The notes below the pieces were generated by a model. The model saw nothing but the letters and a program-made list of their open reading frames with translations. It was not told the DNA's origin and searched no databases. Positions 45,477-54,901 of a stretch of 64,000 bases of DNA are shown here, piece after piece (within the stretch, counting starts at the first letter, position 1; the number at the start of each line of letters is the position of its first letter). A program made the position numbers and the translations under genes. Origin of the DNA: Cytophagaceae bacterium ABcell3 (GTDB lineage: Bacteria; Bacteroidota; Bacteroidia; Cytophagales; Cytophagaceae); contig CP133159.1 in assembly GCA_030913385.1 (NCBI GenBank), positions 4,505,001 through 4,569,000 of the forward strand. Direction: 5' to 3'.

Positions 45477-45936
45477 TATTTAAATTGGGATTGAGTTATT
45501 TAAATAGTTTTAAAAACAGCATCAAACACTGGCTTTCAACCTATGTAGCGGTGGTATGATTTATTTATTCAACCTTCACATTGCTTCAAACACCCACCTT
45601 CTTTAAAATAGTCTCAGGCATTCCAAGTTGGTGAACGACTATAGACGGCTAAACACAGAAAAATATCAGACGCTTGTTGTAATGCTGAAAATACACTAAT
45701 AAATCAATTAAGACAACTGAATGATGAACACTTTTTGAAATATCCTCATATTTGTTTAAAATTTTTTGAGAAGTTACGCTATATAATTATAAGAATTCGG
45801 ACTATGAGCAGAGGCCATAAAACACCTCCTCCCCTCTTATTACATAACTGCCGTTCCGGTAAGCTCCCGGCAGACCCCAGGTTTCCAGCCTGCCGGAATG
45901 GGGTAGTGCTGCAATGGTTACCCCTTTTATGAAAGC
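45477..45936. other. Intergenic region with a weak GC-rich inverted repeat, no supported gene
   Basis: About 460 bp. At 45850-45900 a GC-richer stretch pairs CCGGCA with TGCCGG. A fragment ATATCAGACGCTTG near 45665 recalls the dispersed element but is too short to call. A frame at 45735-45932 is not supported. Confidence 0.4.
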
Positions 45937-47288
45937 TACAAATCATTCCCCTCCGCCACGTACAACCGGTACTGGTTTTTGTTATAATCAGAAACTGACC
46001 TGATGTAATCAAGGCGGTTTTGCAGGTAAGCTTCCTGCGCCTGAAGAATTTCAAAAGGCCTTACCGTTCCGACTTCTTGACGGAGTATGCTTTGCTGAAG
46101 CGCTTCCCGCGCCAATATACTCCCCTCTTCTGCCACCTCCATCTGCTCTCTGGAAAGAACCATATTTTCTCTAGCCCTTAAGACTTCTTCATTAACCCTG
46201 TTCTCTGCCTGCCTGAGACGTGTTTCCTGCAGTGCCACACCGACATTAAACTGCTGTAGTTCTCCACCGCTGAAAATCCGGCCCAGAGGGATTCTCCACA
46301 TCAAAGAGGCATCCCATGCTCCGGTGGGATAAAATGTCTGAGTTTCGGGATATTGGTCGGAAAACATAGGCTGAACCGGAGAGAACAAACCTCCGAATGC
46401 CGCTCCCCAGGTGTTGAAACTTAAGGTTGGAAGCAAGAGTCCGGTGGTGGTAGTTTTTCTTTCCAGCTGCACAGCCTGAAGCCGTAATTGCGCTTCCTTA
46501 ACTTCCGGTCTTCTTTGACGTGCCTCAGCAAAATCGGTAAAAAGCTCCTCACCTTCTTCCAACTCCAGCGGAACAAGCACTGTATCCACACTTATCAATC
46601 TGGCCTCCGGCTCCATGTTCAGCAGGCGCTTGAGGCGGGCGCTATGGTTGGCAAAATCCCTGCGGGCACTGAGCATCTGAACCCGCATATGGTTTATATT
46701 GCTCCTGGCCAGAAGCAATTCAGATTCATAGCGCATACCTGCTTCTACCTGCACCTCCACCTGCCTTGCAATGGTATCTGCCTGGTGGTAAAGTTGCTCA
46801 TAAGCCTGATAGTTAAGCTGGGCTGTCATAAAATCATAATAAGCCTCTACCGCCTCCAGCAGTGCCTGATTACGCTCTGCCTGTGCCTGATGCTTTACAG
46901 CCTGACTTTGCGCCTGTGCTGACTGAGCCGCAAAAATCCCGCTGCCAAAGTCCCACGAAGCATTTAATCCCATGCCAGACCAGAAAGTACGGCGGTTTAC
47001 ATCAAGAAAAAAACGACCATCGGCATTCATGGCTGCACCGCCAAGCTGGTGTCCCTGAAATCCGGCATAAAGCTCCGGAAGCCACCACTCTCTTGCCCGT
47101 CTCTGGTCTGCATTTGCCAGTTCCTGTCGCTGGCGGTACTCCTGAATGGTCAGGTTGTTGGCACCTCCTGCAGTAAGTATATATTCTAAGTTTACAGGAA
47201 CCACATTTTCGTCCTGCGCTATTCCTTGAAAACAAGTCAGAAGCATCAGGACGAGAGAGGTTCTAAAAAAATTACTCTTCAAAAACAT
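45936..47288 (-). CDS. TolC-family outer-membrane efflux channel
   Basis: 450 residues. Signal peptide up to CFQGIAQ, then two structural repeats of long helices with TolC-type segments: IQEYRQRQELANADQRRARE, LNASWDFGSGIF and, in the second repeat, SLMWRIPLGRIFSGGELQQF. The C-terminus ends with the usual QEAYLQNRLDYIRSVSDYNK region. It is last in the RND operon; its ATG shares one base with the adaptor stop (TAATG). Exports drugs, metals or other compounds across the outer membrane. Confidence 0.92.
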   Translation of the reverse strand: MFLKSNFFRTSLVLMLLTCFQGIAQDENVVPVNLEYILTAGGANNLTIQEYRQRQELANADQRRAREWWLPELYAGFQGHQLGGAAMNADGRFFLDVNRRTFWSGMGLNASWDFGSGIFAAQSAQAQSQAVKHQAQAERNQALLEAVEAYYDFMTAQLNYQAYEQLYHQADTIARQVEVQVEAGMRYESELLLARSNINHMRVQMLSARRDFANHSARLKRLLNMEPEARLISVDTVLVPLELEEGEELFTDFAEARQRRPEVKEAQLRLQAVQLERKTTTTGLLLPTLSFNTWGAAFGGLFSPVQPMFSDQYPETQTFYPTGAWDASLMWRIPLGRIFSGGELQQFNVGVALQETRLRQAENRVNEEVLRARENMVLSREQMEVAEEGSILAREALQQSILRQEVGTVRPFEILQAQEAYLQNRLDYIRSVSDYNKNQYRLYVAEGNDL

Positions 47289-48379
47289 TATTTCTCAGCT
47301 TTTATAACAGGTTCAACAATTTGTCCAGGCTTCACAAGGCTTTTTCCCTGAATTATGACCATGTCTTCCTCTCCCACTTCAGAATTCAGTACCTCAAAAA
47401 AATCTTTATTGGATAAGCCTTTGCGCAAAGACACTCTTTCTACCTTATTGTCCCTCACAACTAAAAGGAAAGGCTGGTTTTGATAGATTGTCTGAGCTGA
47501 TACGGGCAGGGACAGAATGTTTTCCCTGCTGCTAACCTGCATCCGTGCCTTAGCATACATGCCCGGCCTGATTTTTCCATCAGGATTTTGCACGTCTATC
47601 TCCACCTGCATGGTTTTAGAAGCCGGGTCAAGTGCCTTGGATGTACGGCTGACTTTTGCTGTGAATGCCTCGCCTGCCAGCTCAGGAAATTGAACGTTTA
47701 CTTCCATATCTTCCCGAACTGCGGCTACATCGGTTTCCGGAAGGGGAATCGTTACCCTTACAGGATTTATTTCCTGAACCTCCACAATGGCTGCTGCCCC
47801 AGAATTGGCAATACCGCTCTGGACAAGAGCCCCTTTGTCTACAAACCTTTGGGTGATTACTCCTGAAAAAGGTGCCTTTACCTTCAGGAAGCTGATGCGG
47901 TCATTTACTGCATCAAGTTCAGCCTTTACAGAAAGATAGTCCGCTTCGGCATCTTCCACCAACTGAATGGTAGTGATGGCAGGTGTTTTTTCACGGGTTG
48001 ACTTAAGGCGCTCATAAATTGCCTGCTTAGCCTTCACCTGCGCCTGCAGTTTCTGGGACTGCCTTACCAGCTCAGGATTTCTGAGTTCAGCTATTACTTC
48101 CCCTGCCCTCACGGCATCACCGATGTCCTTGCGGATATAGTGGACATAACCACTTTCCATGGCATGTACTTTTACCACTTGATTAGGCTTTGCGGTACCT
48201 GTTATATGAATTTCGCCCGTAAAGCTGGTTTTACGAGGCTTTACAACCTCTACCGTTGTTATTTTACCGGCATCAGCTTTTACAACACCCTTTTCTTCAG
48301 GCTTTGAAGAAGTACAGGACATCTGAACTGCAAAAAGCATTATCAGCATCCATAATTTTATATTATTTGTAAATTTCAT
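47288..48379 (-). CDS. RND efflux periplasmic adaptor (membrane fusion protein)
   Basis: 363 residues. Lipobox QMSC (Cys ~22) marks a lipoprotein anchor. Order: barrel-sandwich half (VKVHAMESGYVHYIRKDIGD), alpha-hairpin (LVRQSQKLQAQVKAKQAIYE), second half (VKAPFSGVITQRFVDKGALV), beta-barrel and membrane-proximal domains. Standard length. Lies 6 bp after the pump gene and overlaps the channel gene by one base. Confidence 0.93.
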   Translation of the reverse strand: MKFTNNIKLWMLIMLFAVQMSCTSSKPEEKGVVKADAGKITTVEVVKPRKTSFTGEIHITGTAKPNQVVKVHAMESGYVHYIRKDIGDAVRAGEVIAELRNPELVRQSQKLQAQVKAKQAIYERLKSTREKTPAITTIQLVEDAEADYLSVKAELDAVNDRISFLKVKAPFSGVITQRFVDKGALVQSGIANSGAAAIVEVQEINPVRVTIPLPETDVAAVREDMEVNVQFPELAGEAFTAKVSRTSKALDPASKTMQVEIDVQNPDGKIRPGMYAKARMQVSSRENILSLPVSAQTIYQNQPFLLVVRDNKVERVSLRKGLSNKDFFEVLNSEVGEEDMVIIQGKSLVKPGQIVEPVIKAEK

Positions 48380-48385
48380 CAGAAA

Positions 48386-51300
48386 CTATTTTTTAGCTAT
48401 GAAAGAATAAAGAACAGGAATTACAAAAAGCGTGAGAAGCGTAGCCATAAAAGTACCTCCGATAACCGTAATGGCCAGTGGCATATTGGCTTCACTACCC
48501 TTGCTCAGCCCTATGGCTGTAGGCAGAAGGCCAAAAATAGTAGTCGCTGCTGTCATCAGCACCGGCCGGAAACGGTCTCCGGCACCTGAGATGATAGCAT
48601 CTGTCAGCGCCTTTCCTTCCTGTCTCAGGCTGTTCATCCGGTCTATGAGAATATTTCCGTAAGAAACTGAAATCCCCACCATCATGATGATTCCCATAAT
48701 GGATTGAATGCTGAGCAAAGTACCTATCCCCCACATCAGGAAGGCCACTCCGATAATTCCCAAAGGAAAAGCAAGGATAATGATAAACGGAAGCCTGAAG
48801 GAGCGGAAGAGCGGCGTAATGATCAGAAATGCCAGAATTGCCGCAAGAACAAGCCCGAGGCCAAGTTCCGAAAAGGACTTGTCGATAATACCCGTTTCAC
48901 CTTCAAAACTGACAGAATATCCTTTGGAAAGCTCCATAGCGTCAATCCTTCTGCGGATTTCATCCGATACACGCCCCACATCCATACCTTCCACATTGGC
49001 ATAGACATTAAACTCCCGGTTAAGATTATGATGGTTTATTTCCACAGGGGAATTTTTTTCTGTAATTCTGGCGAAATTCCTGAATGGAACCGGCTTATCA
49101 TGGGTTTTGCTTGTTACAGTTACATTGCTGAAAACCTGCTCATCGTTAATAAGGAATTCAGGATAGGTCACACCTACATAATAGTGGTTGCCATTTCCTT
49201 CATCAATCCAGAAAGCTTTGTCATAAGTAGCGGTAGAGTTCAGTGCAGCCACCATATTTTTAATCGCATCCAACGGTTCCACACCCAATTCGGCAGCTTT
49301 TATCCGGTCTATGCTTATATCCTTAGATGGCTGGTCAATACGCTGAAGCACGCGCACATCGCGGGTAGCGGGAATAAGTGCAACCGTATCCCTTATCCTT
49401 TCGGAAATATTACGAAGCACTTTAAGGTCATTACCTTTTACCTGCACATCTATAGGGGCAGGCTTGCCCTCGTTGAGTGCAGCCGTAATCATACCACCTG
49501 TATTGAAGCTGATTTCCACGCCCGGAAACTCCTTATGGAACCGTTCCCTGAGCACAGGCACATAGTCAAAAGTACTTATCCGGTGGTCTTCTTTTAACTG
49601 CACCCCGATAAAAGCATCCTGCGTACCGGAGTTAGGTGTATAAGCAGCCGGAAGGTCATAAAATATACCAATGTTGGAAATCACCTGTTCCAGATCACTG
49701 CCCAGCTCCTCTTTTATCGCTTCTTCCATTTGTGCAATGGTTCTTTCTGTCAGTGGAAGCGGCATACCGGATTCCATCCTCACCTGAATCTCCATTTGCC
49801 CGACATCCGCTTTCGGGAAAAGCTCATAGCCAAGGTTACTTAATATATACAGAGAAAAACCGAAAAGCCCACCGGTGACAACCAGAACAGCCACACGTTT
49901 TTTAAGTACATACCCCAATATCTTCTGATAAGAGTCCTTCTGTCTATCTATAAACCTCTGGAAAAACCCAAGAAAATTTCTCTTTGGCCGCTCTCCAGCT
50001 TTGGGCAGTTTATCTTTAAATAAATAAGCAGCCGCAAGGGGGATAAGTGTGAGAGAGAAAATATAAGAGCCAACCATGGCACCTGCCACTGTAATTGCCA
50101 GCGGAGAAAACAAGAATTTGGCTATTCCCGTAAGGAACATAACGGGAAGGAATACTACCATAATAACCAATGTGGATGCAAGCACCGGCATAGAAACCTC
50201 CATGGATGCATCAAGGGCTGCTTGATAAGGCTTTTTATCCATCTTCATGTGCCGGTCAATGTTTTCCAACACCACAATGGAATTATCTACCAGAAGCCCC
50301 AGCACAAGCGCTATTCCTCCAAGAGTTATACTGTTGATGGCCTGCCCCGTTGCGTAAAGGACGATAAAGGCAAAAAGCACCGACAAAGGAAGGCTTATAG
50401 AAACGACCAGTGCCGACCTGAAATTTCCTAAAAACAGCACCAGAACAACCACTACAAGCGCAAGTCCTCCGATACCGGCCCAGGCAAGTCCGGAGATGGA
50501 TTGCCGCACATAAGAAGACTGGTCAAAGATGACGTTTAGCTTCACATCGTCAGGAAGACGTGCCTGAAGTTGAGGAATGGCTTCCTTGACCGCTTCCACC
50601 GATTCAATGGTGTTGGCATTGGGCCTCTTGAATATAGGAAGGTAAACCTGCTCCTTTCCATCCACCCGCGCAATGTTGGTTTGGATGACACTGGCATCTT
50701 CCGTACGGCCAATATCTTTTATATAAACAGGCTTGCCGTTTTTGTAGGTTACCACTATGTCATCAAACTCCCTGATATCTCCAATCATACCTTTTGCATC
50801 AACCCCATAGTTGATGTCGCCTACCTGCGCAATGCCTGAAGGAATCATGGTAGTGTTTTTTTGAATAGCATCGCTTACCTGTGTTTGAGATATGCCCAGT
50901 GCTTCCATTCTAGCAGGATCTACATAAACAGTAATCCGGCGCAGTGAACCACCATAAGCTGCAGGTGCAATTATGCCTTTCACACCACTCAGCATCTGCC
51001 GCAGGGCATAATAAGCCACATCATAAAGCTCTTTCCCGTTTTTCTCATCACTGCTTACCGTAAGTAGCATTAAAGGAATAGAAGCCGTAGGGTCAAAGGG
51101 CTGCACCATTGGCGGAAGTGTTCCCGGTGGCTGGTAATACATATCAGACATGGCATAAGAAGACGTATTGGCCATGGCCTCGGCAGGGTCCACATCCTCA
51201 CCATAAAAGTTGGTAACGATGCTTACCCCCATTATGCTTTTGGAAACTTGCTTTTCTATTCCGGGCGATTGGCCGGTCCACCGTTCCATACGGCTGGTAA

Positions 51301-51481
51301 TGTCTTTTTCTACCACTTCAGCAGGCATGCCTGGATAAAGGGTCAGAATCTGCATGGCAGATTTTTTAAACTGTGGCAGTATGTCCACCGGCATCCGGGG
51401 TATCAGCACCCCGGAAAGAATGATGACAATGACGGAAAACACCACCACCAGATATGGGTTTTTAAATGACAGTTTTATCAT
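48386..51481 (-). CDS. RND-family efflux pump permease
   Basis: 1031 residues, standard for AcrB-type pumps. N-terminal TM1 (YLVVVFSVIVIILSGVLIP), porter domain, TM block with the proton-relay segment ALVLGLLVDNSIVVLEN (Asp399), the repeat of both after ~residue 520, and a C-terminal segment GIIMMVGISVSYGNILIDRM. First gene of the pump-adaptor-channel operon. The substrate class is not certain; a His-rich small protein upstream hints at metals, but the usual heavy-metal DxxxExxxD signature is not evident. Confidence 0.93.
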   Translation of the reverse strand: MIKLSFKNPYLVVVFSVIVIILSGVLIPRMPVDILPQFKKSAMQILTLYPGMPAEVVEKDITSRMERWTGQSPGIEKQVSKSIMGVSIVTNFYGEDVDPAEAMANTSSYAMSDMYYQPPGTLPPMVQPFDPTASIPLMLLTVSSDEKNGKELYDVAYYALRQMLSGVKGIIAPAAYGGSLRRITVYVDPARMEALGISQTQVSDAIQKNTTMIPSGIAQVGDINYGVDAKGMIGDIREFDDIVVTYKNGKPVYIKDIGRTEDASVIQTNIARVDGKEQVYLPIFKRPNANTIESVEAVKEAIPQLQARLPDDVKLNVIFDQSSYVRQSISGLAWAGIGGLALVVVVLVLFLGNFRSALVVSISLPLSVLFAFIVLYATGQAINSITLGGIALVLGLLVDNSIVVLENIDRHMKMDKKPYQAALDASMEVSMPVLASTLVIMVVFLPVMFLTGIAKFLFSPLAITVAGAMVGSYIFSLTLIPLAAAYLFKDKLPKAGERPKRNFLGFFQRFIDRQKDSYQKILGYVLKKRVAVLVVTGGLFGFSLYILSNLGYELFPKADVGQMEIQVRMESGMPLPLTERTIAQMEEAIKEELGSDLEQVISNIGIFYDLPAAYTPNSGTQDAFIGVQLKEDHRISTFDYVPVLRERFHKEFPGVEISFNTGGMITAALNEGKPAPIDVQVKGNDLKVLRNISERIRDTVALIPATRDVRVLQRIDQPSKDISIDRIKAAELGVEPLDAIKNMVAALNSTATYDKAFWIDEGNGNHYYVGVTYPEFLINDEQVFSNVTVTSKTHDKPVPFRNFARITEKNSPVEINHHNLNREFNVYANVEGMDVGRVSDEIRRRIDAMELSKGYSVSFEGETGIIDKSFSELGLGLVLAAILAFLIITPLFRSFRLPFIIILAFPLGIIGVAFLMWGIGTLLSIQSIMGIIMMVGISVSYGNILIDRMNSLRQEGKALTDAIISGAGDRFRPVLMTAATTIFGLLPTAIGLSKGSEANMPLAITVIGGTFMATLLTLFVIPVLYSFIAKK

Positions 51482-51665
51482 TTCACAATAAGGTTAAGAT
51501 TTAGAATCTTAGAAGTAAATAAATAGGAACAACAAGAAAACTTGCAGCAAAAAGACTAAGGCCGGAGAGCAGAAAACTCAGGAGGTAAATCAGGACATAA
51601 AACAGTCCCGGAAAAGCAGAATATTCAGATTGTAAAGGCAATATAATTCCACAACTTCACAAGAA

Positions 51666-51830
51666 CCTGAAATATGGAATAGAACTGTCTATTACGTAGC
51701 AAAATAACTTCAAATCAATCGCTTCGCTCACATTTGTGTCTTAACCATAGCGCTGCTATGCTTTGCAACCCAAAAGTGCTGATTAATTGTTATTTTGCTC
51801 CTCATGACGATACCTATCGCATTATTCAGG
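51666..51830. repeat. Dispersed inverted-repeat element, copy C (complete, 165 bp)
   Basis: The best copy. It starts CCTGAAATATGGAATAG and its other end, reversed, starts CCTGAATAATGCGATAG. Inner parts are also roughly inverted: AGCAAAATAACTTCAAATCA against AGCAAAATAACAATTAATCA. The whole can fold into a long imperfect hairpin. It fills most of the gap between the RND pump and the His-rich protein gene and has no coding capacity. Confidence 0.75.
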
Positions 51831-51831
51831 C

Positions 51832-52275
51832 TTAAACCTGAGTTTTCAGGTGTGAATCCGGAGGACCACGGAAAGAAAAAGCGGTTAAAAATGTATCTTT
51901 TAAACTAAAGCCACCACCAGGGTCAGGCGGTTTGTCTAGTAGCTCATCTTCAAAAGAAATTCCTAATATTTCACAGAGAAGAACATTTAAAACTATATTC
52001 TGAGCTGATGAACTAAAATGAATTGTATTGTCAGGGAGTTGGCTATCATCCGTATCTACGAAAATTTTAAAACACTCCATAGGAGGCCAATAGCCATAAT
52101 CAATAAAACGAATCTCACACGTACCATGTGTGCGAGGTCCATCATTTACATAGTCATGCTCTTCATGGGAATGCTCATGCCCAAAAGGATGAACCGTACA
52201 GAAGTTAAACCATTGTAAAGGGAAAATGGAGAAACAGAAAAGGAAAAGTAATATGTAGGATAATACTTTTTTCAC
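51832..52275 (-). CDS. Small His-rich exported protein
   Basis: 147 residues from a GTG at 52275, where a signal-like helix begins (KKVLSYILLFLFCFSIF). A TTG at 52311 would add 12 residues and is less likely. Shortly after the helix is the cluster HPFGHEHSHEEHDY, a probable metal-binding stretch. The rest has two or three Cys and a PPDPGGG linker; no family recognised. Lies upstream of the RND operon on the same strand, separated by a repeat element. Confidence 0.65.
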   Translation of the reverse strand: MKKVLSYILLFLFCFSIFPLQWFNFCTVHPFGHEHSHEEHDYVNDGPRTHGTCEIRFIDYGYWPPMECFKIFVDTDDSQLPDNTIHFSSSAQNIVLNVLLCEILGISFEDELLDKPPDPGGGFSLKDTFLTAFSFRGPPDSHLKTQV

Positions 52276-52635
52276 AAAGACAAAGATAGACCTTGACAAG
52301 TAAACGACCAAATATTTGGGAAAGTGTGAATAATGACTTTAAATTCCATAGGCTCACAGTACTTTACCGTTTCCATCTAGCAAAAATAAAAGAGTTAGCT
52401 TGATTGTATGTAAGAGATATGTTTTTCACCATTTAAACCAAGGGCTGCAAAACATACCCGACAAAGTTTTTCAAAAAATAAGCAGCCCTAATAAGTTAAA
52501 ACATTCTCAAGTTTAAAAAGTAACGCCTTTTTAAGCAAAACTTCAATTGCTTCAACTTTCTTTGAATTATCCAATAATATCATTTCAAAACAGGCCATAT
52601 TGCATTATCTTGCAGGCAAATAAAAACAACACATC
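52276..52635. other. Intergenic region between divergent genes, no supported gene
   Basis: About 360 bp, AT-rich. Probably holds the promoters of the divergent His-rich and GH8 genes, but I find no consensus boxes at correct spacing and no structure. Confidence 0.4.
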
Positions 52636-54612
52636 ATGATTAAACACCTATCTCTTTTTCTCTTCTTTTTAATTTTCTCATTTAGCGCTGGCGCACAGAA
52701 TCTATTCTACAATCCTGATTTTGAAGAAGGCGACGACGGCTGGCATGATCAAGTGGGAGGCGATGGCCAAGCTACGTTTAACTACGAATCAGGTGAAGCT
52801 TATACAGGTTCCTATGGACTTCATGTCCAGGTTATTGAAACCTCTGAAGAAAACCACCAAATTCAACTAAATACTCCGTCCGGTTGGGTAGCAGAGGAAG
52901 GGGTGACTTACACAATTTCTTTTTATGCAAAAACTGACGAAAACAAAAGCTTTCATTTGGCAGCCCAGGATGGTCCTCCCGGCTATGCTTATAGAGCAGG
53001 GACTGATATTTCCCTTACCACAGAATGGAGGAGATTTGAGTACAGCTTTACGGCAGATACAAGTGGCGAAGGAGTTGTGCGATTCAACTTCTTTTTAGGA
53101 GCGCAAACAGGAGACTATTATTTTGACAATTTTAGCTTGGTAGCAGAAGACGATATCGAACTACCAGCCCCTACCCCACCAACAGAAGGAGCATGGGAAT
53201 CGGATGTCTATAGAAACATGCTTGCAGAACTAGGGAAAACTCCAGAACAGATTAACAGCAAAATTGACGAGGCATTTAACCAATTATTTTATGGCAATCC
53301 AGAAAATGAAGCTATCTACTATGAAACGGACGATGACATGGCCTACATTTTAGATGTTTCCGCTAATGACATCCGTACAGAAGGTGTTTCTTATGGAATG
53401 ATGATTGCCGTACAACTGGATAAGCAGGAAGAATTTGACAAACTATGGAAGTTTGCAAAAACATATATGCAACATCAGGAGGGACCAAGAAAGGGATACT
53501 TTGCATGGCAGGTAGATGCCGACACCTATGAAAAACTTGACAATAACTCAGCTCCTGACGGTGAGGTATGGTTTGCCATGTCTCTTTTCTTTGCTTCTCA
53601 CAGATGGGGCGACGGAGAAGGCATTTTTGATTATCAAGCAGAAGCTCAGGCCCTGCTTTATGACATGCTAAACCTGGAAGAAAGAAACGGTGGCATAGTA
53701 GACGGTTTGACCAACATGTTTAACAGAGATGAAAAGCAGATTGTATTCGTCCCTGAAGGTGAAAATGCAGAATATACCGACCCTTCTTACCACGTGCCTG
53801 GCTTCTTTAAACTGTTTGCAAAATGGTCTGAGCATGACAATGAGCTTTGGAGCGATATAGCTGATACCAGCAGATCGTTCCTGCTAAAAGCAATGCACCC
53901 TGAAACCGGCCTGACAACAGAATACATGACTTTTGATGCTCAACCTAAAGAAACATCTTTTAATGATAAGTCACATTACTTCGCCTATGACTCATGGAGA
54001 GTTGTTGGTAACGTAGCAATGGACGCACATTGGTTTGGGGAAGACTGGCACACAGAGCAGGCAGACAAAGTTCTTTCCTTCTTCAATGCACAAGGCACCA
54101 CCTACCCTGCCCTTTATGAGCAAGACGGCACACCGCTCGAGGACAACCACAGTTCCCCAGGGCTGGTGGCTATGAATGCAGCGGGCACATTGGCTTCTGC
54201 TGAAGAGCATGCTTGGACATTCCTTAACAGCTTTTATAACCAATCCGTACCAACAGGTGAGCATAGATACTATGACGGTGTTTTGCATATGCTAGGCCTT
54301 TTACATACGTCTGGAAACTTCAGGATCTGGGCACCAGATGAAACTACATCCGCCGCTAAAAAGTCTGAAAACGCATTTTCTGTAACAGTTTACCCAAATC
54401 CTGCTAACGCCGGCCAAGGCATTGTTATAAAGTCGGAAGACCTAGAAAAGGGAACTGCTTTGCTTAAAGATTCTTCAGGAAGAATTTTACGTTCTACTGA
54501 ACTAGTTTCAGGTGAAGGAATAATAGCTACAGAATCTTTAGCAAAAGGAATGTACTTTATTCAGGTAACCTCTTCTAAAGGAAGTTATGTTAAGAAAGTA
54601 ATTGTTCAGTAA
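52636..54612 (+). CDS. GH8 reducing-end exo-oligoxylanase-like enzyme with CBM and type A T9SS sorting domain
   Basis: 658 residues. Signal peptide (IKHLSLFLFFLIFSFSAGAQ), then a CBM4/9-like domain (~residues 20-170), then a GH8 catalytic domain (~190-570). The domain follows the Rex (reducing-end xylose-releasing exo-oligoxylanase) pattern: NSKIDEAFNQLFYGNPENEA, YYETDDDMAYILD, IRTEGVSYGMM with the likely acid Glu, PDGEVWFAMSLFFASHRWGD, DPSYHVPGFF, and a final RYYDGVLHMLGLLHTSGNF. Last ~75 residues (VYPNPANAGQGIVIKSEDLE ... YVKKVIVQ) are a type A T9SS sorting domain. It should release xylose from xylo-oligosaccharides outside the cell. Other GH8 activities cannot be excluded. Confidence 0.88.
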   Translation: MIKHLSLFLFFLIFSFSAGAQNLFYNPDFEEGDDGWHDQVGGDGQATFNYESGEAYTGSYGLHVQVIETSEENHQIQLNTPSGWVAEEGVTYTISFYAKTDENKSFHLAAQDGPPGYAYRAGTDISLTTEWRRFEYSFTADTSGEGVVRFNFFLGAQTGDYYFDNFSLVAEDDIELPAPTPPTEGAWESDVYRNMLAELGKTPEQINSKIDEAFNQLFYGNPENEAIYYETDDDMAYILDVSANDIRTEGVSYGMMIAVQLDKQEEFDKLWKFAKTYMQHQEGPRKGYFAWQVDADTYEKLDNNSAPDGEVWFAMSLFFASHRWGDGEGIFDYQAEAQALLYDMLNLEERNGGIVDGLTNMFNRDEKQIVFVPEGENAEYTDPSYHVPGFFKLFAKWSEHDNELWSDIADTSRSFLLKAMHPETGLTTEYMTFDAQPKETSFNDKSHYFAYDSWRVVGNVAMDAHWFGEDWHTEQADKVLSFFNAQGTTYPALYEQDGTPLEDNHSSPGLVAMNAAGTLASAEEHAWTFLNSFYNQSVPTGEHRYYDGVLHMLGLLHTSGNFRIWAPDETTSAAKKSENAFSVTVYPNPANAGQGIVIKSEDLEKGTALLKDSSGRILRSTELVSGEGIIATESLAKGMYFIQVTSSKGSYVKKVIVQ

Positions 54613-54654
54613 AACCAATAAAAACCGCAAAACCTTTTGCAAACTTATAACAAA

Positions 54655-54683
54655 AGCACAGAGTCCAATCAGGGCTCTGTGCT
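54655..54683 (+). terminator. Hairpin after the GH8 gene
   Basis: AGCACAGAG and CTCTGTGCT form a 9-bp stem around an 11-base loop, 42 bp after the stop. The downstream U-tract is poor. Confidence 0.55.
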
Positions 54684-54687
54684 TAAA

Positions 54688-54725
54688 CCTGAAATATCAA
54701 TAGAACAGTTCTTACTCCTCTAACC
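54688..54725. repeat. Dispersed inverted-repeat element, copy E (terminal fragment)
   Basis: CCTGAAATATCAATAGAACA followed by GTTCTTACTCCTC matches the first ~30 bp of copies B and C. Only the terminus is present. Confidence 0.5.
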
Positions 54726-54901
54726 ACTCTATCTGTTTCAGTTCTTATAATTTCAAAATCCTGACCCCCTAAGGATAACTATGAATAAACGCAAACAGCC
54801 TAACTAAAGCAACTAATCCTGAGCACCTTGCATATAAAACTCTTTTTTATTATTTTTTCATAGTTATTAACCCCATTTTTTAATTATTAAAATAAAACAA
54901 C

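Noticed and set aside
48704-49597. Long plus-strand frame of 297 codons
   Set aside because: It is antisense to the well-supported RND pump gene and has no recognisable protein features.
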